Source: Strobilurus pachycystidiatus (Eukaryota > Basidiomycota > Agaricomycetes > Agaricales > Physalacriaceae). Taken from it: a DNA stretch of 64,000 bases. Location: positions 62,001 to 126,000 of the forward strand of contig JAHLMK010000036.1 in the NCBI GenBank assembly GCA_019915135.1. Reading direction: 5' to 3'. The first letter of the stretch is position 1. Every line of letters begins with the position of its first letter. Below the pieces are notes generated by a model. It saw only the letters and a list, made by a program, of their open reading frames with translations. It made no database searches and was not told the origin of the DNA. Shown here piece by piece: positions 52,946 through 63,781 of the stretch. Both the position numbers and the translations under genes were made by a program.

Positions 52946-54841
52946 ATGGCCAACACAAAACCATCCGCCTCGCTCAAATCTCAAAGGAAGAACAACTCTC
53001 GCGCCTCCGGTTTGGGTACTAAGCGCGCGGCCGTTGCATCCGCGTCAGAGGCTGACTCTGAGCCCGATTCTGATGAGGAGGATCCAACTTCCACCCCGCC
53101 CGCCAAACGCGCCAAAAACACTGCCCGCCAAAGTACCGCTGACCAGGACACCGGGGACAAAGTACCTTCCAAGGGGAAGAAGAAGGCAAAGCCCAAGGCG
53201 CGGAAAAAGCGCAAGGTGACTCCGCCTCCTGATGCAATCGTCATTCTAGAGGACGACGAGGACGACAATGGCAGCGCCAGCTTGACCCGTGCCGAACAGC
53301 GCGTCAAATGGCAGGCTGCGATGGGTAAGGCTACGCCATTCAGATCATCGCACCAATTAACGTCTTCTTAGACAAGGCTCATTGGGGATCCGACGCATAT
53401 TCACACTTTCAACCCAAGGACCAGGTTCTCATCCGTTGGATGACCATCCGTACTGGATTTGACTGGTACCAGGAATTCACTTGTGTGTTGTGTGTAATTC
53501 TCTGCAGCATAGATACTTGGCTAATACAGCGACAGTGACAACTCCGCCAAGACGCATCGCAAGTGCTCCGATCTCGGTACCTCCAACCTGCGCAAACATA
53601 TCAACAAGTGCCGCGCCAAGAAAACCTCAGATGCTGGCGAGGCTCAGACCACCATCGAGTCGCTTGCAAAGGGCAGCACGTTCTCCATCGGCAAGCTTTG
53701 GTGGTTGCTGACCAAGTGGGCCGCCGTGAATCATCGCCCGTTCCTCATCTGCGAGGATGGGCCCTTCCGCAAGATTGTGGAGATGTTTGACCCCAAGGCC
53801 GCCGCAATGATACCGTGCGCCACGACTGTGTCGTCGGACCTGAAGGAAGTCGCTCGCATGACCAAGGACGAGCTGAAGGCTTTCCTACATGTACGTTCAT
53901 CCGCCTGTTGCGAGACTCTTGCTAACAACTTTGACAGTCATTCACCGGAGCCTTGCACCTTATCTTTGATGGTTGGGCTGCTCCCAACGGTGGTGATGTC
54001 TTTGGCCTGCTCATAGTGTTCTGCTACAAGGGCAAGATGACCGTCACCGCCCTCAATATGCTCTCGTAAGTTTCTTCCTCACCTCACTGCGCTTGCTCAT
54101 ATCTCAAACTCCACCCAGGCTTAAGAAATCACACACAGGCGACTATCTGGCCGAAGTCACATACGACACCCTAGATTGATATGAACTCCTTGAGCGGGTA
54201 AGTTAATGATATTCTCCAGTTCCCTGATTCTCACATTGTTTCTTAGCTGTTGAGTCCCGCGGGAGACAACGCCTCAAACAACAATACTTTTGTCTCCGCC
54301 ATGAACCTCAAGCTCCCATCCAGCCACATCTTTGGCTCCGACACCCGCATTCGCTGCGCGGGCCATATCTGCAACCTGATCAGTCAGGCCATCTACGGGA
54401 CATTCATCAAAACCAAAAAAGCCATCAAAGTCGACGAGAATGCCGACACCGATACGCACCGCAACGAGGAGGATCCCTTCTCTCTCACACCCAATGAAGT
54501 CGAGGAGGATGGGGACAACGATGACAATGACGAGGACGGTGCAAGCCACCCAGAGGAGGATGATGAAGACGCGGTGCTCAATAGTCTGCAGAAAGCTATG
54601 CAGGACCTGGCGGACGAGGAACTCTCGAGGAGCTCCAGGATGTCGATAAAGAAGAGATCGCTTATGGCAAGCGTGTCTTGACCAAGGTATGTAAATATAT
54701 CAGTCTGCCATTGCCTCACTAATCATAAGGCAGCTGTACAAGTTTGGCCGTCGTGTATGGAACAAGCAGGCCCTGCAAGACGAACTCGCCGAAACGTGCA
54801 AGGCCAAACGCGTAGCGGTCGTCAAGATGATCCGCGCTGTC
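52946..54841 (+). pseudogene. hAT transposase of the outer element, nonsense, deletion and Gypsy insertion
   Basis: It starts at MANTKPSASLKSQRKNNSR (52946). The exons parallel the inner enzyme: FDWYQEFTC, TSNLRKHINKCRAKKTSDAG, LHLIFDGWAAPNGGDVFGLL, GDNASNNNTFVSAMNLKL and TRIRCAGHICNLISQAIYG. Damage: TGA at 54177-54179 where the inner copy has the Trp of YDALDWYELL, and a deletion near 54624 (ADEEL, then LEELQDVDKEE in another frame). It ends at VVKMIRAV because the Gypsy LTR starts at 54842. The RW motif and dimerisation domain are therefore beyond the insertion, outside the window. Confidence 0.93.
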
Positions 54842-55655
54842 TGTTAAGACCGTGCCCCAGACCAAGTCAATCGGATGTCCGAAACCGGATTTCTCGGTAA
54901 GCACAGCACAAGCGGTGCTCCGAGCCTGTGAAAGAATAAGCGTAGAAGTGTTTAAAAGAAAGAAAAGGTAAAAGGTTTACCTATTCTGTATTGGCACGTG
55001 TTTCCACACCTGCAACCCTATGGATCCCCGTCAAGCGGTAGTCCGGCTATCCCTCGGTGGTGGTGAGAGTTGCAGGGGGCCCGGTCTTGAGGATTGTCGG
55101 TGGTCCGGAACCAGGGCTGCCTGCGTTCAGCAGGTTGGTCCCTTGAGTCGAGCCTTGAATCCGGGGGTCCGCCAAGGAAGAGCAAACCCGGAGGAAAGAG
55201 ACAAGTGATAAGCTCGGAGGTCCGTAAGGACAACGCGAGTTGGAGAATGTAAGTCTTGGTCAACGAGCGGGAGTCCGCAAGTTGAGTTCAGACAAGAAGA
55301 AGAGATGAAGACTAGACTGGAGCGTCTAAGTTGATATTTGAACTGAGGAAACATAGGTAAAGTACAAGCGCTTAAATACTGGACTGAGTAGGTAGATGCA
55401 TAAGGAGATAAGTAAGATCCCAAGCGGAGGTCCACATGTATTGGGCAAAGGGCAGCATGGTCTGGGTCAAGGGTATGGCAAGTTTGGCGGTAGAGATGCT
55501 GAGTAAAGGATCACGTGCGGAGGTCCGAGCGGCCCGGCTGGACTTGGCAAGACTTGGCGAGGATGGATGATTAATGGGGTCACGAGGAGACGCATGACTG
55601 GCTGAGTAAGTCGGAGATCCGGTCCGATCCTGTGTCATGACGCATGGAGATGACA
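54842..55655 (-). repeat. 3' LTR of the Gypsy element (814 bp)
   Basis: It begins TGTTAAGACC and ends ATGACA on the plus strand (TG...CA in both directions). It matches the solo LTR at 60367-61180 with only scattered differences and the same length, and the 5' LTR start at 63539 over 243 bp. Confidence 0.95.
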
Positions 55656-55995
55656 GTATCCCCCCTTCAAGGTTCTGGCCTCCAGAACCCTAAGGTCAAC
55701 CACCGGGGCCAAAATCCCTCACCGTGCAGGTCCGCATGAGTCACCGTTCGGGTCCGCCTGTCACCGGAAAGATTCGGAAAGGCTATTTGCTGACCAATCT
55801 GCGAATGTCCCCCAAGATCGGGGAGCGCCGGCTGCGCAGAAGCGCAGGTCCACAAATCCTGATGACAGAGTAGCGGATGCTCGCAAGTATAAAGGCAGAG
55901 ACTCAACTCTGAGAAAAATTCAAGAAAGGCGCCCCCACAGCAACCTGAAATCCCGGACTCGTTGGCGTGGATCACCATCGACGACGTGGCGTATT

Positions 55996-56990
55996 TTGCC
56001 CCCGCGGAGCACCCGACGTTGCGCAATGTCGTCCTCCAATACCTCCCTCGCGGAGGAGCCAGGACGCGGACCGCCGCCTTCACTGCCCGACACCGTTTTC
56101 GAGCCCGGGGATCCGCCCATCCGCCCACCCACCCCCGATATTCAACTCCCGCCCGAGCCTGCGGCAGCAGCAGAAAACACCAACAAAAAGGCGCGGAGGG
56201 CCGCCGAACGTGCCCGACTTGACTGGGAGGAGGAGTGCGAGACCTTGCGGGACTCCGCCGATCTCGCAAGGACCGCAGAGTTGGAGGAGTTCGAGCGGCG
56301 AGCATCGGACCACCCGCGGAGGGCCCTGGAATTTTCAAAGTACCAGGACGACCTCGCCGCCTTCTGGGAGAGCCACGAGGAATGGTGGTCGGCCCTCCAC
56401 TCTTGGGATATTGCGAGGAACGAGGTGGAGAGGGAGAAGGCGGGGAGTCCGTCGACGCGGAGGAGGGCGAGAGTAGAGGACAGTGACGAGGAGGAGCGGG
56501 GGCCCGCCAAGAAGAAGGCCAAGGGGAAGGGCAAGGCGAAGGCGGTGGAGTCCCGCACAGGGTCCACGCATCGGTTTGGGGATCACCGTGAGTGTCTTTA
56601 TTTTCTCTTGACATGGCGATGGCTCACCGGGGATCCGCAGGATGCAAACTCTGCATAAGCCACGACAAGGAGCCCTGCGTCTGGGGTGGGCCTCCGGCCA
56701 AATCCTGCGACAAATGCATCAAGACGAAGCGGGCGTGTGGACTCCCGCCCCGCCACATGGACGTCCACGAGCTGGACTCTCGCGAGGCCTCCCGCATGAG
56801 GCGGATCAGCAAGATGGTGTCCGAAGTGGCGAAGGAAATGGGCACGGAGCTCCGCACGGTGTTTGCGGAGGAGATTGCAAAGGCAAGGGCGCGGGAAGAG
56901 GGCTTGAGTGGAGGTCCGTCTGGGAAAGAGGAGGGAGATGAAGAGGAAGAGGAGCAAGAGGAGGATGAAGAGGAAGCAGAGGGGGAGTAG
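55996..56990 (+). CDS. Antisense accessory gene inside the Gypsy element, zinc-cluster-like protein
   Basis: This gene is on the plus strand, opposite to gag-pol. Exon 1 (55996-56587) starts MPPRSTRRCAMSSSNTSLAE; a second ATG is at 56026. It encodes a proline-rich start and a charged helical region (ARLDWEEECETLRDSADLAR, AFWESHEEWWSALHSWDIAR), then a basic KKKAKGKGKAKA. The intron is 56588-56640 (GTGAGT...CCGCAG). Exon 2 gives RCKLCISHDKEPCVW and SCDKCIKTKRACGLPPRH, a cysteine pattern with C-x2-C-x6-C like half of a Zn2Cys6 cluster, then a helix and a Glu-rich tail. The stop is at 56988-56990. The frames are intact although pol is not. It could be a DNA- or RNA-binding protein serving the element, or a captured gene. 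Confidence 0.75.
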
Positions 56991-57142
56991 ATAGAAAAAT
57001 GATATGTTTTTCTTTTTCTTGATTTTTCTTGGTGTGAAATCGAGATGGAAATCTAAGTGGACCGCTGAATCGGCGGAGCACCGCAAAACAGAGTGAGGCA
57101 AGGAAAAGTGAGATAGTAAGAAAATTCCTGTGGAAGGGCTTA

Positions 57143-60100
57143 CTACGCGGTAGTAGCCTGGGGTTTTGGTTTCTTGGGATAACGCGAGTGGAAGTCCGCA
57201 ACCAGCTCGTCCGCAGCAATATTGTCAGCGCCAACCCAAGAGAACTCCTCATCCGTGCCCTCGTAACCGGACCATCGCACATAGTAGCGAAGGGGGGTCC
57301 GATATCTCCTATCCAGCTTGGCGTCTAGTAGTTCAGAGACTTCATAGTGAATTTCTCCTTCAACTTCGACGGGAGGAGGTGGGGACTCCGAACGATTGGG
57401 AATGGTGTTCTCTTCGAAGGGTTCCAGTTGAGACACGTGGAACACCGGATGAACAAGACGAAGGTAGTCGGGTAGCCGCAATGTGAAGGCGTTAGAACTG
57501 GGTTGAGCAATGATTGGGAACGGACCAAGGTGGGTTTCCGAGAATTTTCGGGTTGGCCGAGTAGTGTTGATGTACTTGGCCAGGAGGTAGACACGATCAC
57601 CAATGCGGAAGTCCGGAGCGGCTATCCGTTTCTTGTCAGCTTGTAACTTGTAACGGGATTGAGCGAGGGAAATCTCATCTCTAAGCATCGCATGCAACTC
57701 GTCCAAGTTCACCACAAAATCGCGTGCTCGAGCGGAGGCCAGATCCCGTTCCGGATACACCGTAATGGAAGGGTGGTATCCTTTGTTGGCAAAGAACGGG
57801 GAAATACCAGTAGACGCGTTGGGAGCGTTGTTGTACGCAAACTCTGCAAGAGCCAAGAGTTGATCCCAGTTGTCCTGCTGGTAAGAACAGTAAATGCGAA
57901 GGTACTGTTCCAAGGTCTGGTTGGCGCGTTCGGTTTGGCCATCCGCCTCAGGATGGTGCCCCGAAGTGAAGTGGAGCTCCATATTGAGAGCCTGAGCGAG
58001 AGCGCGGGTGAAATGAGCAACGAATTCGGAGCCCCGGTCAGAAGTGACATGCGATGGGACTCCGTGCTTGGAAAAGACATGGATAACAAAGAGATGAGCT
58101 AGCTGCTCCGAAGTGATGGTGTCATGAGTGGGAATGAAGATAGCCTGCTTGGAGGCCCGATCGACGATGACCAGAATCGCGGTGAACCCGTTTGAAGAAG
58201 GAAGTTCTTCAATAAAGTCCAGAGAGATGGAGTCCCAAGGGCGCAGGGGTACGGGCAACGGTTTGAGTAAACCATAAGGACGATGGCGCGTGGGTTTGTT
58301 CCTGCCACAAACAGTACAAGACTTGACGTAGTGGCGGACAAACTCACGAATCTTGGGCCAAGTGTAACCCCGCCAGATTAACTCGAGGGTGCAATTCTGA
58401 CCAAAGTGGCCAGCAAGGATATGATCGTGATGAAGACGGAGGACCCACAAGCGGAGGTCCGAGGAGTTGGGAACGTAAATGCGGCCGTCCAACCTAAGTA
58501 GACCTGCATCATCGGAGGTCCAACGAGAATTAGAGGGATCACCTGCAAGGGCTAGTCCCGCTTGGACTTCCGGATCCTCGTCGTAGGAGTTCTTGATATT
58601 GGAGTGCAGAGACTCCAGATCCATGATGACGGAGGCCCGAAGGGCAGGGTATTCTAAATAGGTGGCGCGCAGTGAGGAGGATAACTGCTCCTGGGTGAAG
58701 ACTGGCCTGAAGTTGTGCGGATTCACCGCTGCATATGAACTGTCATCTCGCGCGTAAACGTCCCAACGCCTAGTGAGGGCATCCGGCTTCCCGCCTTTAG
58801 AACCAGGCCGGAAACGGATGACCATGTTGAACGCGGAGAGGTACTCGGACCACCGAACCTGGCGACGAGTGAGGAGCTTGGTTGTTGAGAAATACTCCAG
58901 GTTCTTGTGGTCTGTTACCACGTCAACAGGGAAAGCCGGACCCTCCAGATAGTGACGCCACTCTTGAAAAGAGTCGAAGATGGAAAGGAGTTCCTTATCG
59001 TAAACGTCGTAGTTGAGCTCTGGAGGGGTGAGACTGCGAGAATGAAATGCAATGGGATGAAGGTCATCATCGTCACCGATGATGGATAGGACAGCCGCAA
59101 TGGCGTAGTCGGAGGCGTCGGTTTCAACAATAAGTTGGCGTCCAGGTTGCCAATGAGCGAGAACGGGCGCCCGAGTGAAAGCCTCCTTAAGAGCAACGAA
59201 GGCAGAGCGTTCCGGATCTCCGAAACTCTATTTGAGGTCCTTTTTCGTAAGGCGAGTGAGCGGCCTAGCGATTTTGGAGTAACCCTCTATGAAGCGTCGG
59301 TAGAAGTTGGCAAAACCAAGAAAAGACTGGACGTCCTTAACTTTGCGGGGCTCCGGCCAGTCGACGATAGCTTTGACTTTATCGTCGGACATCCGGAGGC
59401 CCTCCGGGGACATGATGAAACCAAGGTACTCGACAGTGTCCTGGTGAAACTCGCACTTGGAGAGTTTGAGGAAAAGCCCATGAGCGCGGAGCCGCTTGAG
59501 CACCTCTCGAACGTTCTTGACGTGGTCCTCCATGTTGTCGGAGTAAACCAAGATATCGTCAAGGTAGACGACGACTGATACATCGAGCATATCAGAGAAG
59601 ATGTCGTTGACAAAACGTTGAAACGTAGCTGGTGCATTGGTCAGCCCCTCGGGCATAACCCTCCACTCGAAAGATCCATAACGGGTACGGAAAGAGGTCT
59701 TCCATTCATCGCCTTCGGCTATCCGAATAAGATGATAGGCGTGTCGGATGTCCATCTTTGTATAGATCTTGGCAGAACGAGCTGTGTCAAGGAGGTCCGT
59801 GATAAGAGGGAGTGGATAGCGATCCTTCTTCGTGATCTTGTTAAGGCCTCGGAAGTCCACGCAGAGCGGGAGGTCCCCAGACTTCTTGCGAACAAAAAGA
59901 ACCGGGGCTCCGATAGAGGATTGCGACGAAGTGATGAAACCAGTCGCCAGGTTTTCATCTATAAACTCTCGAAGGGCTTTGAGTTCCACTTCTGAGAGAG
60001 AATAAATGGGACCTAGCTTGGGGAGCGGAGCCCCGTCCTCAAGATTAATCTTGTGGTCGTAAGGACGGTGTTCCGGGAGCACTTCTGAAAGAGAGTCGCT

Positions 60101-60340
60101 GAAGACGTCTGCGTAGTCTCGGTACTCCGCGGGGATGTCCGAGACGTCTGCTGGTTGAACCTTGGCGTCCCGTAAGGAGGCACCAGGATCAGGCCGCATC
60201 GAGAACTGGTGAGCACCAGGCTCTTTGCAAGCGCGGATGTACGCAGCAGCAGATATGACAGAGACCTTGGGTGAAGAAGAGATGATGAAATGATCGCCTG
60301 GAGGGTACTCGTAGATTGGTTCAAAGGGAAAAGATGGCTT
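57143..60340 (-). pseudogene. Gypsy pol: reverse transcriptase, RNase H, integrase, chromodomain
   Basis: One frame runs from about 60340 to 57143 with a single TAG at 59228-59230 (KDLK, stop, SFGDPERSAF) where the family usually has Trp. [42 protein letters not shown] and the catalytic [12 protein letters not shown]. RNase H: LIVETDASDYAIAAVLS and LNYDVYDKELLSIFDSFQEW. Integrase: zinc-binding HHDHILAGHFG with SCTVCGRNKPTRH, then the D-D-E core in SLDFIEELPSSNGFTAILVI, HVTSDRGSEFVAHFTRALAQ and HPEADGQTERANQTLEQYL. C-terminus: chromodomain YEVSELLDAKLDRRYRTPLR, YYVRWSGYEGTDEEFSWVGA, which in chromoviruses steers integration to marked chromatin. The start of the frame is cut off from the protease by the solo LTR. 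Confidence 0.95.
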
Positions 60341-60361
60341 TTTTCTAGATTTTCGAAGAGG

Positions 60362-61185
60362 AGGAGTGTTAAGACCGTGCCCCAGACCAAGTCAATCGGA
60401 TGTCCGAAACCGGATTTCTCGGTAAGCACAGCACAAGCGGTGCTCCGAGCCTGTGAAAGAATAAGCGTAGAAGTGTTTAAAAGAAAGAAAAGGTAAAAGG
60501 TTTACCTATTCTGTATTGGCACGTGTTTCTACACCTGCAACCCTATGGATCCCCGTCAAGCGGTAGTCCGGCTATCCCTCGGTTGTGGTGAGAGTTGCAG
60601 GGGGCCCGGTCTTGAGGATTGTCGGTGGTCCGGAACCAGGGCTGCCTGCGTTCAGCAGGTTGGTCCCTTGAGTCGAGCCTTGAATCCGGGGGTCCGCCAA
60701 GGAAGAGCAAACCCGGAGGAAAGAGACAAGTGATGAGCTCGGAGGTCCGTAAGGACAACGCGAGTTGGAGAATGTAAGTCTTGGTCAACGAGCGGGAGTC
60801 CGCAAGTTGAGTTCAGACAAGAAGAAGAGATGAAGACTAGACTGGAGCGTCTAAGTTGATATTCAAACTGAGAAAACATAGGTAAAGTACAAGCGCTTAA
60901 ATACTGGACTGAGTAGGTAGATGCATAAGGAGATAAGTAAGATCACAAGTGGAGGTCCACATGTATTGGGCAAAGGGCAGCATGGTCTGGGTCAAGGGTA
61001 TGGCAAGTTTGGCGGTAGCGATGCTGAGTAAAGGATCACGTGCGGAGGTCCGAGCGGCCCGGCTGGACTTGGCAAGCCTTGGCGAGGATGGATGATTAAG
61101 GGGGTCACGAGGAGACGCGTGACTGGCTGAGTAAGTCGGAAATCCGGTCCGATCCTGTGTCATGACGCATGGATATGACAAGGAG
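60362..61185 (-). mobile_element. Solo LTR of the same Gypsy family inserted in pol, with 5-bp target duplication
   Basis: The LTR is 60367-61180 (814 bp, TGTTAAGACC...ATATGACA). AGGAG occurs on both sides (60362-60366 and 61181-61185). It separates the protease frame (SGRPKTPPLAPC) from the RT frame. It is the trace of a second, independent insertion of the family followed by LTR-LTR recombination. Confidence 0.95.
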
Positions 61186-61792
61186 CAAGAGGGGGAGTTT
61201 TCGGACGACCGCTAGGTGTTGGCGGATCTCCGAAGGAAAAGTCAGCGGCGGAGAGCGGATCTTCCGCTGACGCTGATGAGTCTATGGAAAGTGCATCATC
61301 AACTGGATAAAAGCTTTGCAAAGCAGATGGTTCACCCGTAGCGGTGTGCCGGAAGGCAACACTGTTCTCCGACCAATTAACCAACGGGTTATAACAGTGG
61401 AGCCAGTTATATCCGAGCACAACGTCGCAGGTAGAATCAAGGGGAGTGACATAGAAGGTCACAGACAGAGGATCTCCGGAGGGAAAGGTAACAGTAAGGG
61501 TAACCGTTTGAGTGATAGTAGAGCCAAATGAACCGTTCAAGAGTCGGAGCTCCACAGGTGCAGTATCCGAGGTGGGAATGTGATGTTTGAGAATAAAACG
61601 AGTGTCGATAAAGCAGTCGGAGGACCCGGAGTCGACCAACGCAGAAAGGCGAACCTTTGCAAGGTTGGTGCGGGGGTCCGGAATCGTAAGAGAGAGAACA
61701 AGGGATGAAGGGGTTGTGGAAAGAGCGGCGGCGTTGAGAGTAACAACCTTGTGTGTGCAGCTGCTGGAGTCAACGTAGCTCCGATCGTGCAC
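61160..61792 (-). CDS. Gypsy aspartic protease region
   Basis: The frame contains SALVDSGSSDCFIDTRFI (DSG active site), VTLTVTFPSGDPLSVTFYVT and CDVVLGYNWLHCYNPLVNW, the VLG-x-x-WL helix of retropepsins. It is continuous with the linker toward RT but runs into the solo LTR at 61180. It releases Gag and Pol proteins in an intact element. Confidence 0.9.
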   Translation of the reverse strand: MHDRSYVDSSSCTHKVVTLNAAALSTTPSSLVLSLTIPDPRTNLAKVRLSALVDSGSSDCFIDTRFILKHHIPTSDTAPVELRLLNGSFGSTITQTVTLTVTFPSGDPLSVTFYVTPLDSTCDVVLGYNWLHCYNPLVNWSENSVAFRHTATGEPSALQSFYPVDDALSIDSSASAEDPLSAADFSFGDPPTPSGRPKTPPLAPCHIHAS

Positions 61793-61799
61793 TAAGGTA

Positions 61800-63488
61800 T
61801 CGGAGCTACTCTCTATTTTTTCGCACTCGCAGCGTCCGATGGTGCATCAGCTTTAGAAGTTGAAGTTTGAGCACCACGTGCCTTGAGAGCGGCCTTCCGC
61901 TTGTTACAGTCCTCTGCCTTGTGGCCCCCGAGTCCACAGAAGAGGCAGAGTTTCTCGGCTATCCGCCGAGCCTTCTCAGCGGGAGTCAACTTCCCATCGG
62001 CCCAAGCTTGTCCGCGTAGGGTCTCTCGGCCTTCGGAGCTCCACCAGAGCCCGAATTCGAGTCCTTTTTCGCGTTGTCAGACTTGGCAGGAGTTGAAGAG
62101 GAAGATGACGTAGCTGGTTTGGGTTTGGGGGTACCCGACGAGCTAACAGAGCCAGAAGGAGTTGATGCCTTCTGTTCCCTGTGTTGCTCGGCCTTCCGCT
62201 GCCAATAACGATGGTCAATTTCTTGACATTTGGCGCGGAGGTCTTTGAGATTGTCGGGACGACCGTGGTGTGACAATGCATCCTTGATTCGCGGCGGTAG
62301 TCCGCGATAGTAGGAGTGTGTGAGCGCATTGGTGTCCCATCCAATTATTGACGCTAAGTTGTTAAACTTAACGTTATAATGGAGAATCCTGTCGGAGTCC
62401 CGCATCTGAAGTGTCTCCAGTTCATCCTCAGCGCTGCCAGTAGGATCATGAGGTCCAAAGTTGACCTCGAGTTCCCTGACAAAGACATCATAGGATAGAG
62501 TCCACAACGGGGGGTCCGCAGTTGGGTGGAGATTATCCGGCTCAAACCATCCCAGCGCAGTCCCAGTCAGATACGAGATCGCATAGTTGATCTTGCTGAA
62601 CTGGGTCTTGAATGCTGCAGGACGGTCTTGAAAATTGAGACTTAAGGATAGTAAGAATCCACGTAGCTTTGAGGGATCCGATACACTGAATGGATCGGGT
62701 TCCCTAACTTTTGTCCGCACCTGCTGGGTGCTAGCAGGCTTTATCGCGGCGCCAATCGATGCACCCATGGAGTCACTAAAGAGCCGCATCAGCCGTAAGA
62801 GCTTAAGCTCATCAGGGCCAATTTCAATGGGCTCTTCAGTGGGGTCATTGGGTGGCCCTCCGCCAGGAGGTCCACCACCATCCCCACCCCCACCAGCACC
62901 ACCTGGCGGACCACCGCCTGGTAGTCCTCCACCTCCACCACCACCTGGTGGACCACCGCCTGGTGGTCCGTCACCTCCACCTTCGTTTCCCTCAGGTTCG
63001 CCCGGATCTCCACTTGGCCCTGGTTTATCTTCGAAGGGATTGCTAGATACCTCTTCCTCACCTCCTGCCTCAGATTCGGGCAAGGGGATACCCGCACCAC
63101 GAGTAGGAGTGTGCGGTGAGAAAGCGGCCCTTCCGGCGGCTCGAGGAGTAGCCTGGTAAATAAAACCAGCCTGGGCTAAGCGTTCTGGAGAAAAGGGATT
63201 TTCAGGGCGAATAGGATTAGAGGGAGGCTGCGTAACTTGGACAAGAGGGGGTTGTCTGGGAAACAACTCTTGGGCAGCTTGGAAAGGTGTGGCGCGGGTC
63301 ATGGCACCAATATCGGATACCCGCGCATGGAGGGAGATACCCATGGACCTGCGACGAAGGACATCCTGAGAGCGTCGTTGCGCAACCGTATCCAGAGTAG
63401 ATAGATATGTTTGCGCCAGGTCCTCGTCTGTGGCACTGTGGTTGGTGAAGTAGGGATTGATGGGTGGGGGAATGTTGTGATCAGACAT
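61800..63488 (-). pseudogene. Gypsy Gag, frame shifted before the zinc knuckle
   Basis: The ATG at 63488 (MSDHNIPPPINPYFTNHSAT) opens 500 residues to 61986. A Gly/Pro-rich region (residues about 160-215) precedes the capsid domain: KLRGFLLSLSLNFQDRPAAF, KINYAISYLTGTALGWFEPD, YDVFVRELEVNFGPHDPTGS and HSYYRGLPPRIKDALSHHG. The frame ends at DKLGPMGS; shifted by one base it continues as DGKLTPAEKARRIAEKLCLF and CGLGGHKAEDCNKRKAAL, a complete CCHC zinc knuckle (CLFCGLGGHKAEDC), then an Ala/Ser-rich tail ending at a TAG near 61800. The slip site is a short G run near 62006. A single-base loss is more likely than programmed frameshifting, but the second cannot be excluded. Confidence 0.9.
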
Positions 63489-63538
63489 GGCTGAGAACAG
63501 CAGTATCTTGTTGACTCAAAGGAAGAGTTCGAATATAC

Positions 63539-63781
63539 TGTTAAGACCGTGCCCCAGACCAAGTCAATCGGATGTCCGAAACCGGATTTCTCGGTAAGCA
63601 CAGCACAAGCGGTGCTCCGAGCCTGTGAAAGAATAAGCGTAGAAGTGTTTAAAAGAAAGAAAAGGTAAAAGGTTTACCTATTCTGTATTGGCACGTGTTT
63701 CCACACCTGCAACCCTATGGATCCCCGTCAAGCGGTAGTCCGGCTATCCCTTGGTTGTGGTGAGAGTTGCAGGGGGCCCGG
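63539..63781 (-). repeat. 5' LTR of the Gypsy element, interrupted at 63782
   Basis: It is identical in layout to the first 240 bp of the other two LTRs, from TGTTAAGACC to GGGGGCCCGG, then switches to unrelated sequence. The region just inside the LTR on the minus strand (GTATATTCGAACTCTTCC) would hold the primer-binding site; I could not match it to a tRNA. Confidence 0.9.

Larger units (their letters stand above)
40665..54841. mobile_element. Outer hAT element (second copy), decayed and split by three insertions
   Basis: The left end at 40665 is TAGAGTCCCCAACGAGT, identical to the 17-bp end of the inner element, and continues with GGGTATACCC like the accessory-gene end of the inner copy. 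Then come the accessory gene (minus, 41584-42772 plus 50487-51315), a hairpin-rich spacer, and the transposase (plus, from 52946), which breaks off at 54841 where the Gypsy LTR begins. The right end is not in the window. Insertions into it are the MITE at 40693, the whole inner hAT at 42781, and the Gypsy element at 54842. Gene order and directions mirror the inner element. Confidence 0.85.
54837..63781 (-). mobile_element. Chromovirus-type Ty3/Gypsy retrotransposon, minus orientation
   Basis: The 3' LTR is at 54842-55655 and the beginning of the 5' LTR at 63539-63781. Between them on the minus strand are gag, protease, RT, RNase H, integrase and a chromodomain. A polypurine tract (GAAGGGGGGGATAC on the minus strand) ends next to the 3' LTR at 55656. 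The element entered the outer hAT transposase; CTGTC at 54837-54841 would be one target copy. It carries an extra antisense gene between the integrase end and the 3' LTR. A solo LTR of the same family interrupts pol. Confidence 0.93.

Noticed and set aside
55667..56614. Long minus-strand open frame opposite the antisense gene
   Set aside because: It is rich in Pro/Ser/Arg as expected for a shadow of a GC-rich, charged plus-strand gene. The plus strand has splice sites and a cysteine cluster.
62635..63159. Plus-strand proline-rich frame over gag
   Set aside because: It mirrors the Gly/Pro-rich part of Gag on the minus strand; no independent support.
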